Shown here: positions 1 to 8,643 of the stretch, one piece after another | Layout: each line of letters begins with the position of its first letter | Numbering within the stretch: the stretch's first letter is position 1 | Source of the DNA: Burkholderia sp. SRS-46 | Lineage (GTDB): Bacteria > Pseudomonadota > Gammaproteobacteria > Burkholderiales > Burkholderiaceae | Assembly: GCF_004343775.1 (NCBI RefSeq) | Contig: NZ_PTXL01000002.1 | Location: forward strand, 1,178,001 to 1,242,000 | Direction of reading: 5' to 3' | Length of the DNA stretch: 64,000 nt | Made by a program: the position numbers and the translations under genes | The notes under the pieces: model-generated | The model's input: the letters and a program-made list of their open reading frames with translations, nothing else | The model's database searches: none | What the model was told of the DNA's origin: nothing

Positions 1-233
1 ACGATATCGCGCTGACGATCCGCGACAATGGCGCCGGCTTCGATCTCGGCGATCCGCGCAAGCCCAGCTCGTTCGGGCTCGTCGGATTGCGCGAGCGCGC
101 GTACCTGGTCGGCGGCACGCTCGACATCGATACGGCGCGCGGCAAGGGTACGACCATCGATGTGCATGTCCCGTTGACGGGCGGCCCGGCACCCGCTCAT
201 GCCGCGGAACCCGGTGCACGTCACGTGCGGTAG
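1..233 (+). CDS. Sensor histidine kinase, C-terminal fragment (NarX/DegS-type ATPase domain)
   Basis: An open frame runs from base 3 to a TAG at 231-233, about 76 residues, with its start outside the window. It contains the G1 box of an HATPase_c domain (RDNGAGF) and then FGLVGLRERA followed by GG, the layout typical of the HisKA_3 (NarX/DegS/UhpB) kinases that pair with LuxR-type regulators. Only the end of the ATP-binding lid and the last strands are present, so the sensor part and the phospho-accepting His cannot be seen. A 20-residue Ala/Pro-rich tail follows the domain. No response regulator lies downstream, so any partner must be upstream of the window. The family call is secure and the stimulus unknown. 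Confidence 0.85.
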   Translation, partial: DIALTIRDNGAGFDLGDPRKPSSFGLVGLRERAYLVGGTLDIDTARGKGTTIDVHVPLTGGPAPAHAAEPGARHVR

Positions 234-243
234 CGTGGGGCCT

Positions 244-487
244 GCAACAGCCTGTCGCGTTCGGCATGGTCGTGCGCCACATCGAAGGCATCGATATTCT
301 TGACGCCCCGCGGAGAATCAACCCGCGCGGCGGACATTGAATCACACATGAAAATGATCGAGGCCGCGCGCGCCGAAACCGCCCCCCTAGCAAATCAAAA
401 AAAAGCCGGCAACACTGGAAAGTGTCGCCGGCAAACTTCTCTGAGATCGTCAATCGAATGAATCGCTTTGACATGCGAACGATATCA
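244..487. repeat. Divergent direct repeat, copy 1 (about 244 bp)
   Basis: This segment is repeated with substitutions at 571-814, a displacement of 327 bp. Shared blocks include GCGCCACATCGAAGGC, TCGATATTCT, AGAATCAACCCGC, ATTGAATCA, the A-run with AGCCGGCAAC, and ATGCGAA next to GATATCA near the end. The A-run block is displaced by a further 5 bp, so there are compensating small indels. Copy 1 keeps an intact hairpin (405-432) that copy 2 has lost. Aligned codons differ mainly at non-synonymous positions, so I see no sign of a conserved protein. It may be a decayed tandem duplication of the region upstream of the porin. Confidence 0.75.
405..432 (-). terminator. Hairpin with T-run on the minus strand
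   Basis: The arms GCCGGCAACACT and AGTGTCGCCGGC form a 12-bp stem with one mismatch and a GGAA loop. Eight A residues at 397-404 flank it, so read on the minus strand the stem is followed by eight T residues, the form of an intrinsic terminator. I find no convincing minus-strand gene to its right. It could be a relic of a lost gene or end a small unannotated transcript. Confidence 0.5.
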
Positions 488-570
488 CGTTCCATTGCAC
501 GTCAATAGCATGTCCGTCGACGGGTGGATCGGCGCCCGCCTGCTCGGCGGTGCGCGACAGCATGGGGACC

Positions 571-814
571 GCAACGGCATGTCGCGTTCGACATGCACTT
601 GCGCCACATCGAAGGCGTCGATATTCTCGACACCCCATCAAGAATCAACCCGCACGACGGGCATTGAATCATTCACGCAGATTATCGAGACGGCGCGTGC
701 CGACAACACGCTCATCCGATAACAGATTCAAAAAAAGCCGGCAACGCTGGCAAGTACCAATGCCCCCTCGGTATCGTCAGTCGAATTAATTACTTCGCTA
801 TGCGAATGATATCA
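571..814. repeat. Divergent direct repeat, copy 2 (about 244 bp)
   Basis: This is the partner of the repeat at 244-487. The A-run and GCCGGC arm remain (730-742), but the opposite hairpin arm is degraded, so no terminator can form here. The copy ends about 170 bp before the porin start and may carry part of its promoter region. No good gene is visible in either repeat or in the 83-bp spacer; the open frames here lack ribosome sites and credible protein composition. Confidence 0.7.
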
Positions 815-984
815 AGCGTCTTGAAATTCACAAACTGTGACAACTCTGTCTCCAATTGGCAACGGCACTGTGACCTGAGCCGGAACCTCTGATACCTTTG
901 CGACCGGCACCGTGAAAGGGCTTTGGCCACAGCGACAAATTTTTTCGGCGTCCATAATAAGTCAGACGATTTGGAGATCTTTAC

Positions 985-2100
985 ATGAAAAAAACTCTCG
1001 TTGCCCTCGCGGCACTGGGTACGTTCACGGGTATGGCTCACGCACAGAGCAGCGTCACGCTCTACGGCATCGTGGACGCCGGCATCGTGTACACGAGCAA
1101 TGTCAAGACGGCAAACGGCGGCAAGTCGCTGTTTCAGCTCGCAAGCGGTAACGAATCCGGCTCGCGCTGGGGCATGACCGGCACCGAGGACCTGGGTGGC
1201 GGCCTCAAGGCAATCTTCAAGCTCGAGGGCGGCTTCAACGCCAACAACGGCACGCTCGGCCAGGGCGGCCGTGAATTCGGTCGTCAGGCGTACGTCGGCT
1301 TGAAGAGCGACAACATCGGCACGTTCACGATGGGCCGCCAGTACAACGCCATCCAGGACTACGTGGCGCCGCTGGCCGTGTCGTCCGTGCTGACCCAGTT
1401 CGCGACGCATCCGCTCGACAACGACAACCTGAACAACACGTTCCGCACCGACAACTCGGTGAAGTACTCGACCCCGGTCATTGCCGGCTTCCAGGCCGAG
1501 GCGATGTACGCGTTCTCGAATTCGACGAACTTCGCGAACAACCGCGCGTACAGCGTGGGCGCGACCTACGCGAATGGCCCGCTGAACCTCGGTGCCGGCT
1601 ACGCGCGCGCGCAACAGCCGGGCACGATCGGCGGCGCAATCGTCGGGAATCCGTCGTCGAGCACGCCGTCGAATCCGCTCCTGGGCGCATCACGCGTGGA
1701 TCAATGGGGCGCAGGCGGCACGTATGCATTCGGACCCGCAACCATCGGCCTCTTGTACACCGGGTCGCTGTTCAGCAACTCGACCAATGGACTGACGGCA
1801 GCAGGCGGCACGATCCACTTCCAGAACTATGAAGGCAGCGTTCGCTACCAGGTGACGCCGGCCCTGGTCCTCGCGCTGGGCGAGACCTACACGAGCGTGC
1901 ATCAATCGGGCGCGTCCGGTCACTACCTGCAGACGAGCGGCGGCGCGCAATACCTGCTGTCGAAGCGCACGGACGTCTACGCGAACGCGTTCTACCAGAA
2001 GGCATCGCGCAACCTCCAGGCGAACATCGATGCCGCCGGCGGCGCGGCAAGCGGCTCGTCGCAGACGGCAGTCGTGGTGGGTATCCGTCACAAGTTCTGA
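985..2100 (+). CDS. General outer-membrane porin (Gram-negative porin, Burkholderia type)
   Basis: This 371-residue protein forms a trimeric beta-barrel diffusion channel in the outer membrane. It has a classic signal peptide (MKKTLVALAALGTFTGMAHA, cleaved before QSS). The mature start SSVTLYGIVDAG is the first strand of the porin_4 family, and ELGGGLKAIF-like and TMGRQYN-like segments follow at family positions. The last residues, VGIRHKF, end in the phenylalanine needed for BAM-dependent assembly. Length matches the family (350-390). A GGAG ribosome site sits 8 bases upstream of the ATG. It is monocistronic, with a long upstream leader containing the direct repeats and a hairpin just after the stop. 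Substrate preference cannot be read from the sequence. Confidence 0.95.
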   Translation: MKKTLVALAALGTFTGMAHAQSSVTLYGIVDAGIVYTSNVKTANGGKSLFQLASGNESGSRWGMTGTEDLGGGLKAIFKLEGGFNANNGTLGQGGREFGRQAYVGLKSDNIGTFTMGRQYNAIQDYVAPLAVSSVLTQFATHPLDNDNLNNTFRTDNSVKYSTPVIAGFQAEAMYAFSNSTNFANNRAYSVGATYANGPLNLGAGYARAQQPGTIGGAIVGNPSSSTPSNPLLGASRVDQWGAGGTYAFGPATIGLLYTGSLFSNSTNGLTAAGGTIHFQNYEGSVRYQVTPALVLALGETYTSVHQSGASGHYLQTSGGAQYLLSKRTDVYANAFYQKASRNLQANIDAAGGAASGSSQTAVVVGIRHKF

Positions 2101-2113
2101 CCTGCCGATCCTC

Positions 2114-2147
2114 GAATCGATCCGGGCCCGCGGGCCTGGATCGATTC
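2114..2147 (+). terminator. Intrinsic-type hairpin after the porin
   Basis: GAATCGATCC (2114-2123) pairs perfectly with GGATCGATTC (2138-2147) around a GC-rich loop that can itself pair. It starts 14 bp after the porin stop. The downstream tract is only weakly T-rich, so termination strength is uncertain. Confidence 0.6.
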
Positions 2148-2339
2148 TGCTTGATGCGCTCACGCGCGACGCCCTCCCGCCCGGCCCGGTCGCGTTCATC
2201 CTGACCGAGCAAGCCTCAAGCGCCGTCCGCAACCCGGGTTTTTCCTTACCCGGCGCCTCCAGGTGCGACGTCCGGACAACGCCCCCTCCTGCATCCCCCA
2301 CCGACATTCCAGGCACGACGCGGCTCGGCGATCGCCACC

Positions 2340-3650
2340 TCACGCCCGCGCGGCCACCATCCCCCTTTCCGACCGCGCCCACGCCACCAGCGCGCCGATC
2401 CCGAGCAACGCGAGGCACACGATCGGCACGATCATCGGCCCGAACGCGGTGCCGGTCACCTTCCCCGCGAACGGCATCAGGTTCTGGCTGAAGAAGCCGC
2501 CGAGGTTGCCGATCGAGTTGATCGCCGCGACGCTCGCCGCCGCGCGCGCGCCGGTGAAATAGCGCGGCGGCATCGACCAGAAGCACGGATACAGCAGCGG
2601 AATGCACGCGCCGCCGAGCACCAGCGCGACGAAGCGCAGCGGCGTCGACGGCAGCACCAGGCTCAGCAGGAACCCGAGCGCGCCGAGCGCCGCGACGATC
2701 GCGATCGTGCGCAGGATGCTCTTCGCGCGGCGCAGCTTCGACGGCAGCCAGATCAGCAGCAGCACGGCCAGCGCCCACGGCAGCATGCTGAGCAGGCCGT
2801 TCGTGCTGCTCGACACGCCGAACGACTTCACGAGTGTCGGCAGCCAGTACGTCACGCCATACAGCGACGTCGACATCAGCATGTAGGTCGCCGCGAACAG
2901 CATCACCCGCGGATCGAGCAGCGCCTTCCACGGCTGCCCGTGCTCCGCGTGCGCGGGCTTCTCGCGATCGAGCGCGGCCGCCACCACCTGCTTCTCGCGT
3001 TCGCTGAGAAAGCGCGCTTCGCGAAACGACGCGGGCAGCACGCGGAACACGACGATCGCGACCACCACCGCCGGGATGCCCGTCGCGACGAACACCCATT
3101 GCCAGCCCGCGAGCCCCCACACGCCGTTCAGGCTCAGCAGCCAGCCGCCGACCAGCGAGCCGAGCATGTTCGCGAGCGCGCTGCCGAGCGTGAAGATGCC
3201 GAGCACCTTCGCGCGATAGCTCTGCGGGAACCACAGCGTCAGGTAGTAGATGACGCCCGGATAAAAGCCCGCCTCGGCGATGCCGAGCGCGAAGCGCAGC
3301 CCGCAGAACACCGGCATCGACGTCGTGAAGCCCATCAGCACGGTAATCGCGCCCCAGGTCAGCATGATGCGCGCGAGCCAGACGCGCGCGCCGTAGCGAT
3401 GCAGCGCAAGCGTGCTCGGCACCTCGAACAGCAGGTAGCCGATGAAGAACAGCGACGACGCGAGGCCGAACGCGGCCTCCGTCATGCCGAGGCTGTGCAC
3501 CATCTGCAGCTTCGCGAAGCCGACGTTCTGCCGGTCGATGAAGGCGATCAGGAACATCACGACGAGGATCGGCAGCAGGCGCCGCGCCATCTTCGACATG
3601 ATCTGCCGTTCTTCGGCGGACGCGGGGTCCAGGGTTTCAGTGGCGTTCAC
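2340..3650 (-). CDS. MFS transporter, anion:cation symporter (ACS) family
   Basis: This 436-residue inner-membrane proton symporter belongs to the family that takes up organic anions such as phthalate, tartrate, hydroxyphenylacetate or glucarate. The first helix is followed by FIDRQNVGFAKL, the ACS hallmark of helix 1 and its loop; GIAEAGFYPGVIYYLTLWFP marks helix 4. There are about 12 hydrophobic segments split by a central hydrophilic loop (REARFLSEREK, around residue 215). The start is a GTG at 3650, chosen because GGAGGAG lies about 7 bases ahead. It lies 95 bp downstream of the binding-protein gene on the same strand and is probably co-transcribed. The substrate is not determined. Confidence 0.9.
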   Translation of the reverse strand: MNATETLDPASAEERQIMSKMARRLLPILVVMFLIAFIDRQNVGFAKLQMVHSLGMTEAAFGLASSLFFIGYLLFEVPSTLALHRYGARVWLARIMLTWGAITVLMGFTTSMPVFCGLRFALGIAEAGFYPGVIYYLTLWFPQSYRAKVLGIFTLGSALANMLGSLVGGWLLSLNGVWGLAGWQWVFVATGIPAVVVAIVVFRVLPASFREARFLSEREKQVVAAALDREKPAHAEHGQPWKALLDPRVMLFAATYMLMSTSLYGVTYWLPTLVKSFGVSSSTNGLLSMLPWALAVLLLIWLPSKLRRAKSILRTIAIVAALGALGFLLSLVLPSTPLRFVALVLGGACIPLLYPCFWSMPPRYFTGARAAASVAAINSIGNLGGFFSQNLMPFAGKVTGTAFGPMIVPIVCLALLGIGALVAWARSERGMVAARA

Positions 3651-3745
3651 AGCATGCTCCTCCGGGGTTTCGGTGATAGGCGGTCGGGCGCCGGGCGTTC
3701 ATGCACGCGGCGCGGGTGATTCGTTTGACGGGCCGTGGCGTTTGC

Positions 3746-4762
3746 CTATGACGAGCGAAACGCGTCGAGCATCGGCGTGAACATCTCGGTCCACGCGCGC
3801 GGTTTCGCCTTGATCGTGCCGGCCATGTAGAGAAAATCGACGTAGTCCATCAGCTGGTTCGGCTTCACCGAGAAGCGCGTCTCGGGCGCCGCGAGCATCC
3901 GCATCACGTCGTCGTGCGAGACGCCGACGCCCGACGACGCGGCGTAGATCGCGGCCGCCGCGCGCGGATCCTGCGCGATCGCGCGGTTCGCCTCGTCGAG
4001 CGCGCCGAGGAACGCGGCCGCGAGCGCGGGCTCGGTGTCGACGAGCCGCTTCGGCGCGAACACGACGTCGAGCGTCAGCGGGCCAAGCACGTCGACCGAA
4101 CTGACGACACGGTGAATGCCCGGCTGCCGCAGTTCGAGTGTCGAGAACGGCGGCGACGTGAAGTGCGCGGTGACGCCGCGCTCGCGCCGGATCAGCGCCT
4201 GCATCGCCTGCGGATGCGGCAGGTTCACGGTGATCGAATCGAGCTGCGCGAAATGCGGCCGGCCGAGCAGCTTGCCCGCGACCATCTGCAGCACCACCGC
4301 CGACAGCGACGTGCGGATGCCCGGCACCGCGATCCGGTCGGCCGGCGTGAAGTCGCGCAGCGACGTCAGCCCGGGCCGGTTCGCGTTCAGCGACAGCGAG
4401 GTCGTCGACAGCCCGCTGATGCCGATCACCTCGACGTTCGGAATGCCGCGCGCCCGTGCCCACAGCTCGATGAAGCCCGGTGCGCCGGCCCCCGCGAAAT
4501 CGAGCGTGCCGGCCATCATCGCGTCGTTCACCGAATTGCCGCCGTCGAGCAGCACCCAGTCGACGCTGACGTCGCGCACGCCGTGCTTCGCCGCATGCCG
4601 CTCGAACAGCCGCTGCTTCTCCATCACGAGCAGCGGCAGGTACAGCACGCCATAGCCTTTCGAGATCCGCACCGTGCGCGGCTTCGACAGCACGAGCGCA
4701 GGCGCGAGCGCCGCGCCGAGCCCGGCGGCGACGAACGCGCGACGGCGCAGCGACGGGGTCAT
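3746..4762 (-). CDS. ABC-type substrate-binding protein, NMT1/SsuA-like
   Basis: This 338-residue periplasmic binding protein is of the nitrate/sulfonate/taurine/thiamine-precursor class. The N-terminus (MTPSLRRRAFVAAGLGAALAPALVLS) is a signal peptide with an arginine cluster resembling a Tat signal. The mature part begins with RISKGYGVLYLPLLVMEKQ, the usual opening of this fold, and GAGAPGFIELWARARGI fits the ligand-cleft region. No ATPase or permease gene is nearby; the neighbour downstream is an ACS-type MFS permease. The gene is divergent from a two-component system at 4928. It may serve a distant ABC transporter or present ligand to that sensor; both are inference. Confidence 0.85.
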   Translation of the reverse strand: MTPSLRRRAFVAAGLGAALAPALVLSKPRTVRISKGYGVLYLPLLVMEKQRLFERHAAKHGVRDVSVDWVLLDGGNSVNDAMMAGTLDFAGAGAPGFIELWARARGIPNVEVIGISGLSTTSLSLNANRPGLTSLRDFTPADRIAVPGIRTSLSAVVLQMVAGKLLGRPHFAQLDSITVNLPHPQAMQALIRRERGVTAHFTSPPFSTLELRQPGIHRVVSSVDVLGPLTLDVVFAPKRLVDTEPALAAAFLGALDEANRAIAQDPRAAAAIYAASSGVGVSHDDVMRMLAAPETRFSVKPNQLMDYVDFLYMAGTIKAKPRAWTEMFTPMLDAFRSS

Positions 4763-4927
4763 GCCCGCGCTCCCGCTTCGCTCGTTGCCTGCTGCATGTT
4801 GCCGTCTCCTCTGGTATTAATGCCGTCTGCCATCCTCGGCTTATGCACAGGTTATCGAGCGAGTCTGAGAAAATGCTGACATCCCTTCCCCGGGAAAACC
4901 CCTAACCCAACCGAGCAGACCAGCACC

Positions 4928-5593
4928 ATGCGCATTCTCGTCGCGGAAGACGACGCGGAAATCGGCGCGGCGATCCGCAGCCGCCTGACGCGGCTCGGCC
5001 ACGCAGTCGATCTCGAAACGAACGGCGCGACGGCAAACAGCCTGCTCGGCGTCGAGCGCTTCGACCTCGTCGTGCTCGACGTGATGCTGCCCGCGATGGA
5101 CGGCTTCGCGATCCTGCGCAACCTGCGCGCATCGGGCAGCACGACGCCGGTGCTGCTCGTCACCGCGCGCTCCGCGATCGACGACCGCGTGAGCGGCCTC
5201 GGGCTCGGCGCGGACGACTACCTCGTGAAGCCGTTCGACTACCGCGAACTCGACGCGCGCGTGCAGGCGCTCCTGCGCCGCAACAGCGGCCACGCGAACG
5301 ACGTGCTGACGCTCGGCGGCCTGCGGATCGACCGCAGCAGCCGCCTCGCCGAGCTCGACGGCCGGCCGCTGTCGCTGTCGCGCCAGGAGTTCGCGCTGCT
5401 CGAGATCCTCGCGAGCCGGCCGCAGCGGATCTTTTCGAAGGACGACTTGCTGAACCAGCTGTTCAGCTTCGGCAACGAGCCGAGCACGAACGCGGTCGAG
5501 CAGTACGTGACGCGCGTGCGCAGGAAGCTGTCGGGCAGCTCGGTCGAGATCCGCACCGCGCGCGGGATGGGGTACCAGATTGCGACGCACTGA
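4928..5593 (+). CDS. Response regulator, OmpR/PhoB family (TctD/QseB-like)
   Basis: This 221-residue DNA-binding regulator has a receiver domain at about 1-115 with acidic pocket E7/D8/D9, phospho-acceptor D51 (VVLDVMLP), T79 and K101 (VKPF), and a winged-helix output domain at about 125-220 with an RRKL...RTARGMGYQI ending. Length and motifs match the TctD/QseB group. It is transcribed with the kinase gene that starts inside its 3-prime end. It is divergent from the NMT1-type binding protein and MFS gene, so it probably controls them. Some members of this group respond to tricarboxylates, but the ligand here is unknown. Confidence 0.93.
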   Translation: MRILVAEDDAEIGAAIRSRLTRLGHAVDLETNGATANSLLGVERFDLVVLDVMLPAMDGFAILRNLRASGSTTPVLLVTARSAIDDRVSGLGLGADDYLVKPFDYRELDARVQALLRRNSGHANDVLTLGGLRIDRSSRLAELDGRPLSLSRQEFALLEILASRPQRIFSKDDLLNQLFSFGNEPSTNAVEQYVTRVRRKLSGSSVEIRTARGMGYQIATH

Positions 5594-6992
5594 CTGGTTT
5601 CCGAAGACGCTGTTCGGGCGCACGCTGCTGTTCGTCGCGCTGGTCGTCGCGTCGGGCGCGCTCGCGCTCGCGGCGATCGCGCGCTACTACGCGGGCGTCG
5701 CTGCCGAGCGCGCATACGACCAGCTGCTCGCCGGCGCGGCGATCCAGGTCGCGGAAAACCTCTACGTGCAGGGCGGCGTGCTCGCGCTGAATCCGCCGGT
5801 CGCCGCGCTGTCGACGCTGTCGCGCTACGACCTCGTCTACTACAAGGTGATCGATTCGCGCGGCGTGGTGGTGGCCGGCTACAACGACCTCGCGAGCCCC
5901 GCGACGCTCGCCGCCGCGAAGCTCGGCCCCGCGTTCGCGAACGGCACCTACCAGCGCCAGCGCATCCGGATGGCGACCATCGCGCGCTACATGCCCGAGG
6001 AAAGCACGCCCGGCTGGGCGCTCGTCACCGTCGCGCAGACGACCCATGCGCGCCAGCAGCTGACGAACGACATGAGCTTCAAGGTGTGGACGCTGATCCT
6101 GCTGATGAGCGTGCTCGCGATCGGCGCGAGCGGCCTGGCGATCCGGCGCGGCCTGCGTCCGCTCGCGCAGATCGAGACCATCATCGCCGCGCGCGAGCCC
6201 GCCGACCTGCGGCCACTGGCCGTCGACACGCCGAGCGAGATCGACGCGATCATCGGCGCGATCAACGGGCTGATGCGCCGTCTCGCGGAACGGATCACCG
6301 CGATGCAGCGCTTCATCGCCGACGCCGCGCACCAGATGCGCACACCGCTCGCGCGCCTCGACGCGCAGATCGAGCTGCTCGACAGCGAAACCGATCCGGC
6401 GCGCCATGCCGCGCGGCTCGACGCGCTGCGCACGACCTGCGCGGACGTCGGCCGGCTCACCGGGCAGCTGCTGAATCATGCGATGGTGATTCATCGCACC
6501 GAAGCCGTTCCGCTTCAGCCTGTCGAACTGGTCGGGATTGCCAAGGAAGTGCTCGGGCGCACGATCCCGCTCGCCGACGCGCGCGACATCGCGGTCGCGT
6601 TCGACAGCGACGCGCCTCAGGCATGGATCGACGGCGATGCGATCAGCCTGCAGGAAGCGCTGTCGAACGTGCTGCACAACGCGCTGCTGCACGGCCATGC
6701 GGACGACATCGTCGTGTCGGTTTCAAGCGCGGGCGAGACGGTGACGCTGAGCGTCGCCGACAACGGCCGCGGCATTCCGCGCGAGCAGTGGGATGCGGCG
6801 CTGCAGCCGTTCGTGCAGCTTGAACCCGACGGTACCGGGCGACGCACGGGGTCGGGCCTCGGGCTCGCGATCGTGCAGGAAGTGATGAAGGCGCACGGCG
6901 GGCGAGTCGGGTTCGCGTTTCCGCCGCAGGGTGGGTTTGCGGTCGTGCTGACGTTCCCCGGCGCGCGGGATGCGGGCGACACGGCGGCGTGA
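5580..6992 (+). CDS. Sensor histidine kinase (TctE/QseC-like)
   Basis: This 470-residue membrane kinase is partner of the regulator just upstream. Helix 1 is at about 12-37, followed by a periplasmic 2CSK_N-like sensor (about 40-160) and helix 2 at about 165-185. A short HAMP-like linker leads to the phospho-acceptor H251 in DAAHQMRTPLARL. The ATPase domain has the N box (LSNVLHNALLHG), G1 (DNGRGIP) and G2 (GSGLGLAIVQEV). The start is an apparent TTG at 5580, overlapping the regulator by 14 bp; no ATG gives the full first helix. The gene is convergent with the ABC operon, with about 20 bp between stops. Confidence 0.92.
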   Translation: MRRTDWFPKTLFGRTLLFVALVVASGALALAAIARYYAGVAAERAYDQLLAGAAIQVAENLYVQGGVLALNPPVAALSTLSRYDLVYYKVIDSRGVVVAGYNDLASPATLAAAKLGPAFANGTYQRQRIRMATIARYMPEESTPGWALVTVAQTTHARQQLTNDMSFKVWTLILLMSVLAIGASGLAIRRGLRPLAQIETIIAAREPADLRPLAVDTPSEIDAIIGAINGLMRRLAERITAMQRFIADAAHQMRTPLARLDAQIELLDSETDPARHAARLDALRTTCADVGRLTGQLLNHAMVIHRTEAVPLQPVELVGIAKEVLGRTIPLADARDIAVAFDSDAPQAWIDGDAISLQEALSNVLHNALLHGHADDIVVSVSSAGETVTLSVADNGRGIPREQWDAALQPFVQLEPDGTGRRTGSGLGLAIVQEVMKAHGGRVGFAFPPQGGFAVVLTFPGARDAGDTAA

Positions 6993-7013
6993 GCGACGAA
7001 AGGCGGCGCCCCG

Positions 7014-7778
7014 CTACCCCACCACCGCCTCCCCGCCCAGATACGCATCCCGCACCCGCTCGTCGTCGAGCAGCGACTTGGCCGGGCCTTCGAGCACGAC
7101 GCGCCCCGTCTGCAGCACATAGCCGTAATGCGCGATCTCCAGCGCGAGGCTCGCGTTCTGCTCGACCATGAAGATGGTCACGCCCTGCCGGTTGATCGCG
7201 TCGATCAGTTCGAGCACCTTGTCGACGTAGAGCGGCGACAGGCCCATCGTCGGCTCGTCCATGCAGATCAACTTCGGCCGCGCCATCAGCGCGCGCGCCA
7301 TCGCGAGCATCTGCTGCTCGCCGCCCGACAGCGTGCCCGCGCGCTGCGCGAGCCGTTCCTTCACGCGCGGAAACAGCGCGAGCACGCGTTCGCAGTCGTC
7401 GGCCACCGCCGCGCGATCGCGGCGCGTATACGCGCCCATCAGCAGGTTCTCGCGCACGCTCATGTCGCCGAACAGCCGCCGCGCCTCGGGCACGGCCGCG
7501 ATGCCGCGCCGCACGCGCTGCGGCGTCGGCAGCGCTGTCACGTCCGCGCCGTCGAAGCGCACCGCGCCCGTACGCGGACACAACAGGCCGAGGATCAGCT
7601 TCATCGTCGTCGACTTGCCGCTGGCGTTGCCGCCCAGCAGGCTCACGATCTGCCCGCGGCGGACCTCGACGTCCAGGCCGAAGTGCACCTGCACCGGCCC
7701 GTAGAAGGTGTCGATCCGCTCGAGTTTCAGCAGCGCGTCCGTCATGTTCGTGTCGTCGTCCTTCAGCGTTGCCGTCAT
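7014..7778 (-). CDS. Branched-chain amino acid-type ABC transporter ATPase (LivF-like)
   Basis: This 254-residue cytoplasmic ATPase is one of two that drive the neighbouring Liv-type permease. It has Walker A GGNASGKST (unusual: most LivF proteins read GxNGAGKT/S, so the second G is replaced by S), signature LSGGEQQML, Walker B ICMDEPTMGLSP, and switch H replaced by Q in FMVEQN, which is normal for LivF. The ATG at 7778 overlaps the LivG stop (ATGA); a second ATG at 7745 is possible. It is last in the minus-strand operon SBP, fused permease, LivG, LivF. The true ligand may not be an amino acid, given the oxidative gene cluster divergent from this operon. Confidence 0.93.
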   Translation of the reverse strand: MTATLKDDDTNMTDALLKLERIDTFYGPVQVHFGLDVEVRRGQIVSLLGGNASGKSTTMKLILGLLCPRTGAVRFDGADVTALPTPQRVRRGIAAVPEARRLFGDMSVRENLLMGAYTRRDRAAVADDCERVLALFPRVKERLAQRAGTLSGGEQQMLAMARALMARPKLICMDEPTMGLSPLYVDKVLELIDAINRQGVTIFMVEQNASLALEIAHYGYVLQTGRVVLEGPAKSLLDDERVRDAYLGGEAVVG

Positions 7779-8632
7779 GCGGCCACCCGCGCCGCGCCGT
7801 CCGCCGTCGCGCCGCCTGCATGGCGGCGGCCCAGATACGCCTCGATCACACGCGGATGGTGCCGCACGTCGCGCGGCGCGCCCTCGGCGATCTTCGCGCC
7901 GTTGTCGAGCACGATCACGCGGTCGGACACGCGCATCACGAGTTCCAGCTTGTGCTCGATCAGCAGGATCGTCAGCCCGCGCGCCTTCAGTGCCTGGATC
8001 AGCGTCAGCATCTCCGTGGTCTCCGTCTCGTTCATCCCGGCGGTCGGCTCGTCGAGCAGCAGCAGGCGCGGATGCAGCGCGAGCGCGCGGCCGATCTCGA
8101 CGCGCCGCCGGTTCGCATACGACAGGCTGTGCGCCGGATGATCGATGCGCGGCGTGAGCCGCTCGCCGAAGCCCGCGACGATCTCGCGCGCCTCGTCGCG
8201 CAGCGCGGCTTCCTCGCGCCGCACCGACGCGGGCCGCACGAGCGCGCGCAGCACTTCCGCGGCCGCGCCGAGCACGGGCCAGCCGGGCCGCGCCGCGCGC
8301 AACCGCGCATGCGCGCCGATCAGCACGTTGTCGAGCACGCTCAGGTTGCCGAACACGCGGCCATGCTGGAACGTGCGCGCAAGGCCGAGCGCCGCGAGCC
8401 GTTCCGGCGCCGCGCCGGTGATGTCGCGGCCGTCGAAGGTCACGCGCCCGGCATCGGGCCGGTCCGCGCCCGCGATCAGGTTGAACAGCGTCGACTTGCC
8501 GGCGCCGTTCGGCCCGATCACGCTCAACAGCTCGCCGGGCGCTTGCGCGAGGCTCACGCCGTCGAGCGCCGTCACGCCGTCGAAGCGGCGCGTCAGGCCC
8601 CGCACGTCGAGCAATGGGGATGTCGTCGTCAT
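7775..8632 (-). CDS. Branched-chain amino acid-type ABC transporter ATPase (LivG-like)
   Basis: This 285-residue ATPase is the second nucleotide-binding subunit of the Liv-type importer. It has Walker A GPNGAGKST, the LivG-specific segment LARTFQHGRVFGNLSVLDNVL, a degenerate signature LSYANRRRVEIGRAL as is normal in LivG, Walker B LLLLDEPTAGMNETET and switch H in IEHKLELVM. The ATG at 8632 was chosen because AGGAGA lies just upstream; an earlier in-frame ATG at 8647 overlaps the permease stop. The stop overlaps the LivF start by four bases, so the two ATPases are translationally coupled. Confidence 0.93.
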   Translation of the reverse strand: MTTTSPLLDVRGLTRRFDGVTALDGVSLAQAPGELLSVIGPNGAGKSTLFNLIAGADRPDAGRVTFDGRDITGAAPERLAALGLARTFQHGRVFGNLSVLDNVLIGAHARLRAARPGWPVLGAAAEVLRALVRPASVRREEAALRDEAREIVAGFGERLTPRIDHPAHSLSYANRRRVEIGRALALHPRLLLLDEPTAGMNETETTEMLTLIQALKARGLTILLIEHKLELVMRVSDRVIVLDNGAKIAEGAPRDVRHHPRVIEAYLGRRHAGGATADGAARVAA

Positions 8633-8643
8633 CGCATTTCTCC

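Noticed and set aside
450..641. Short minus-strand frame in the repeat region
   Set aside because: No ribosome site and no conservation between the two repeat copies; not supported as a gene.
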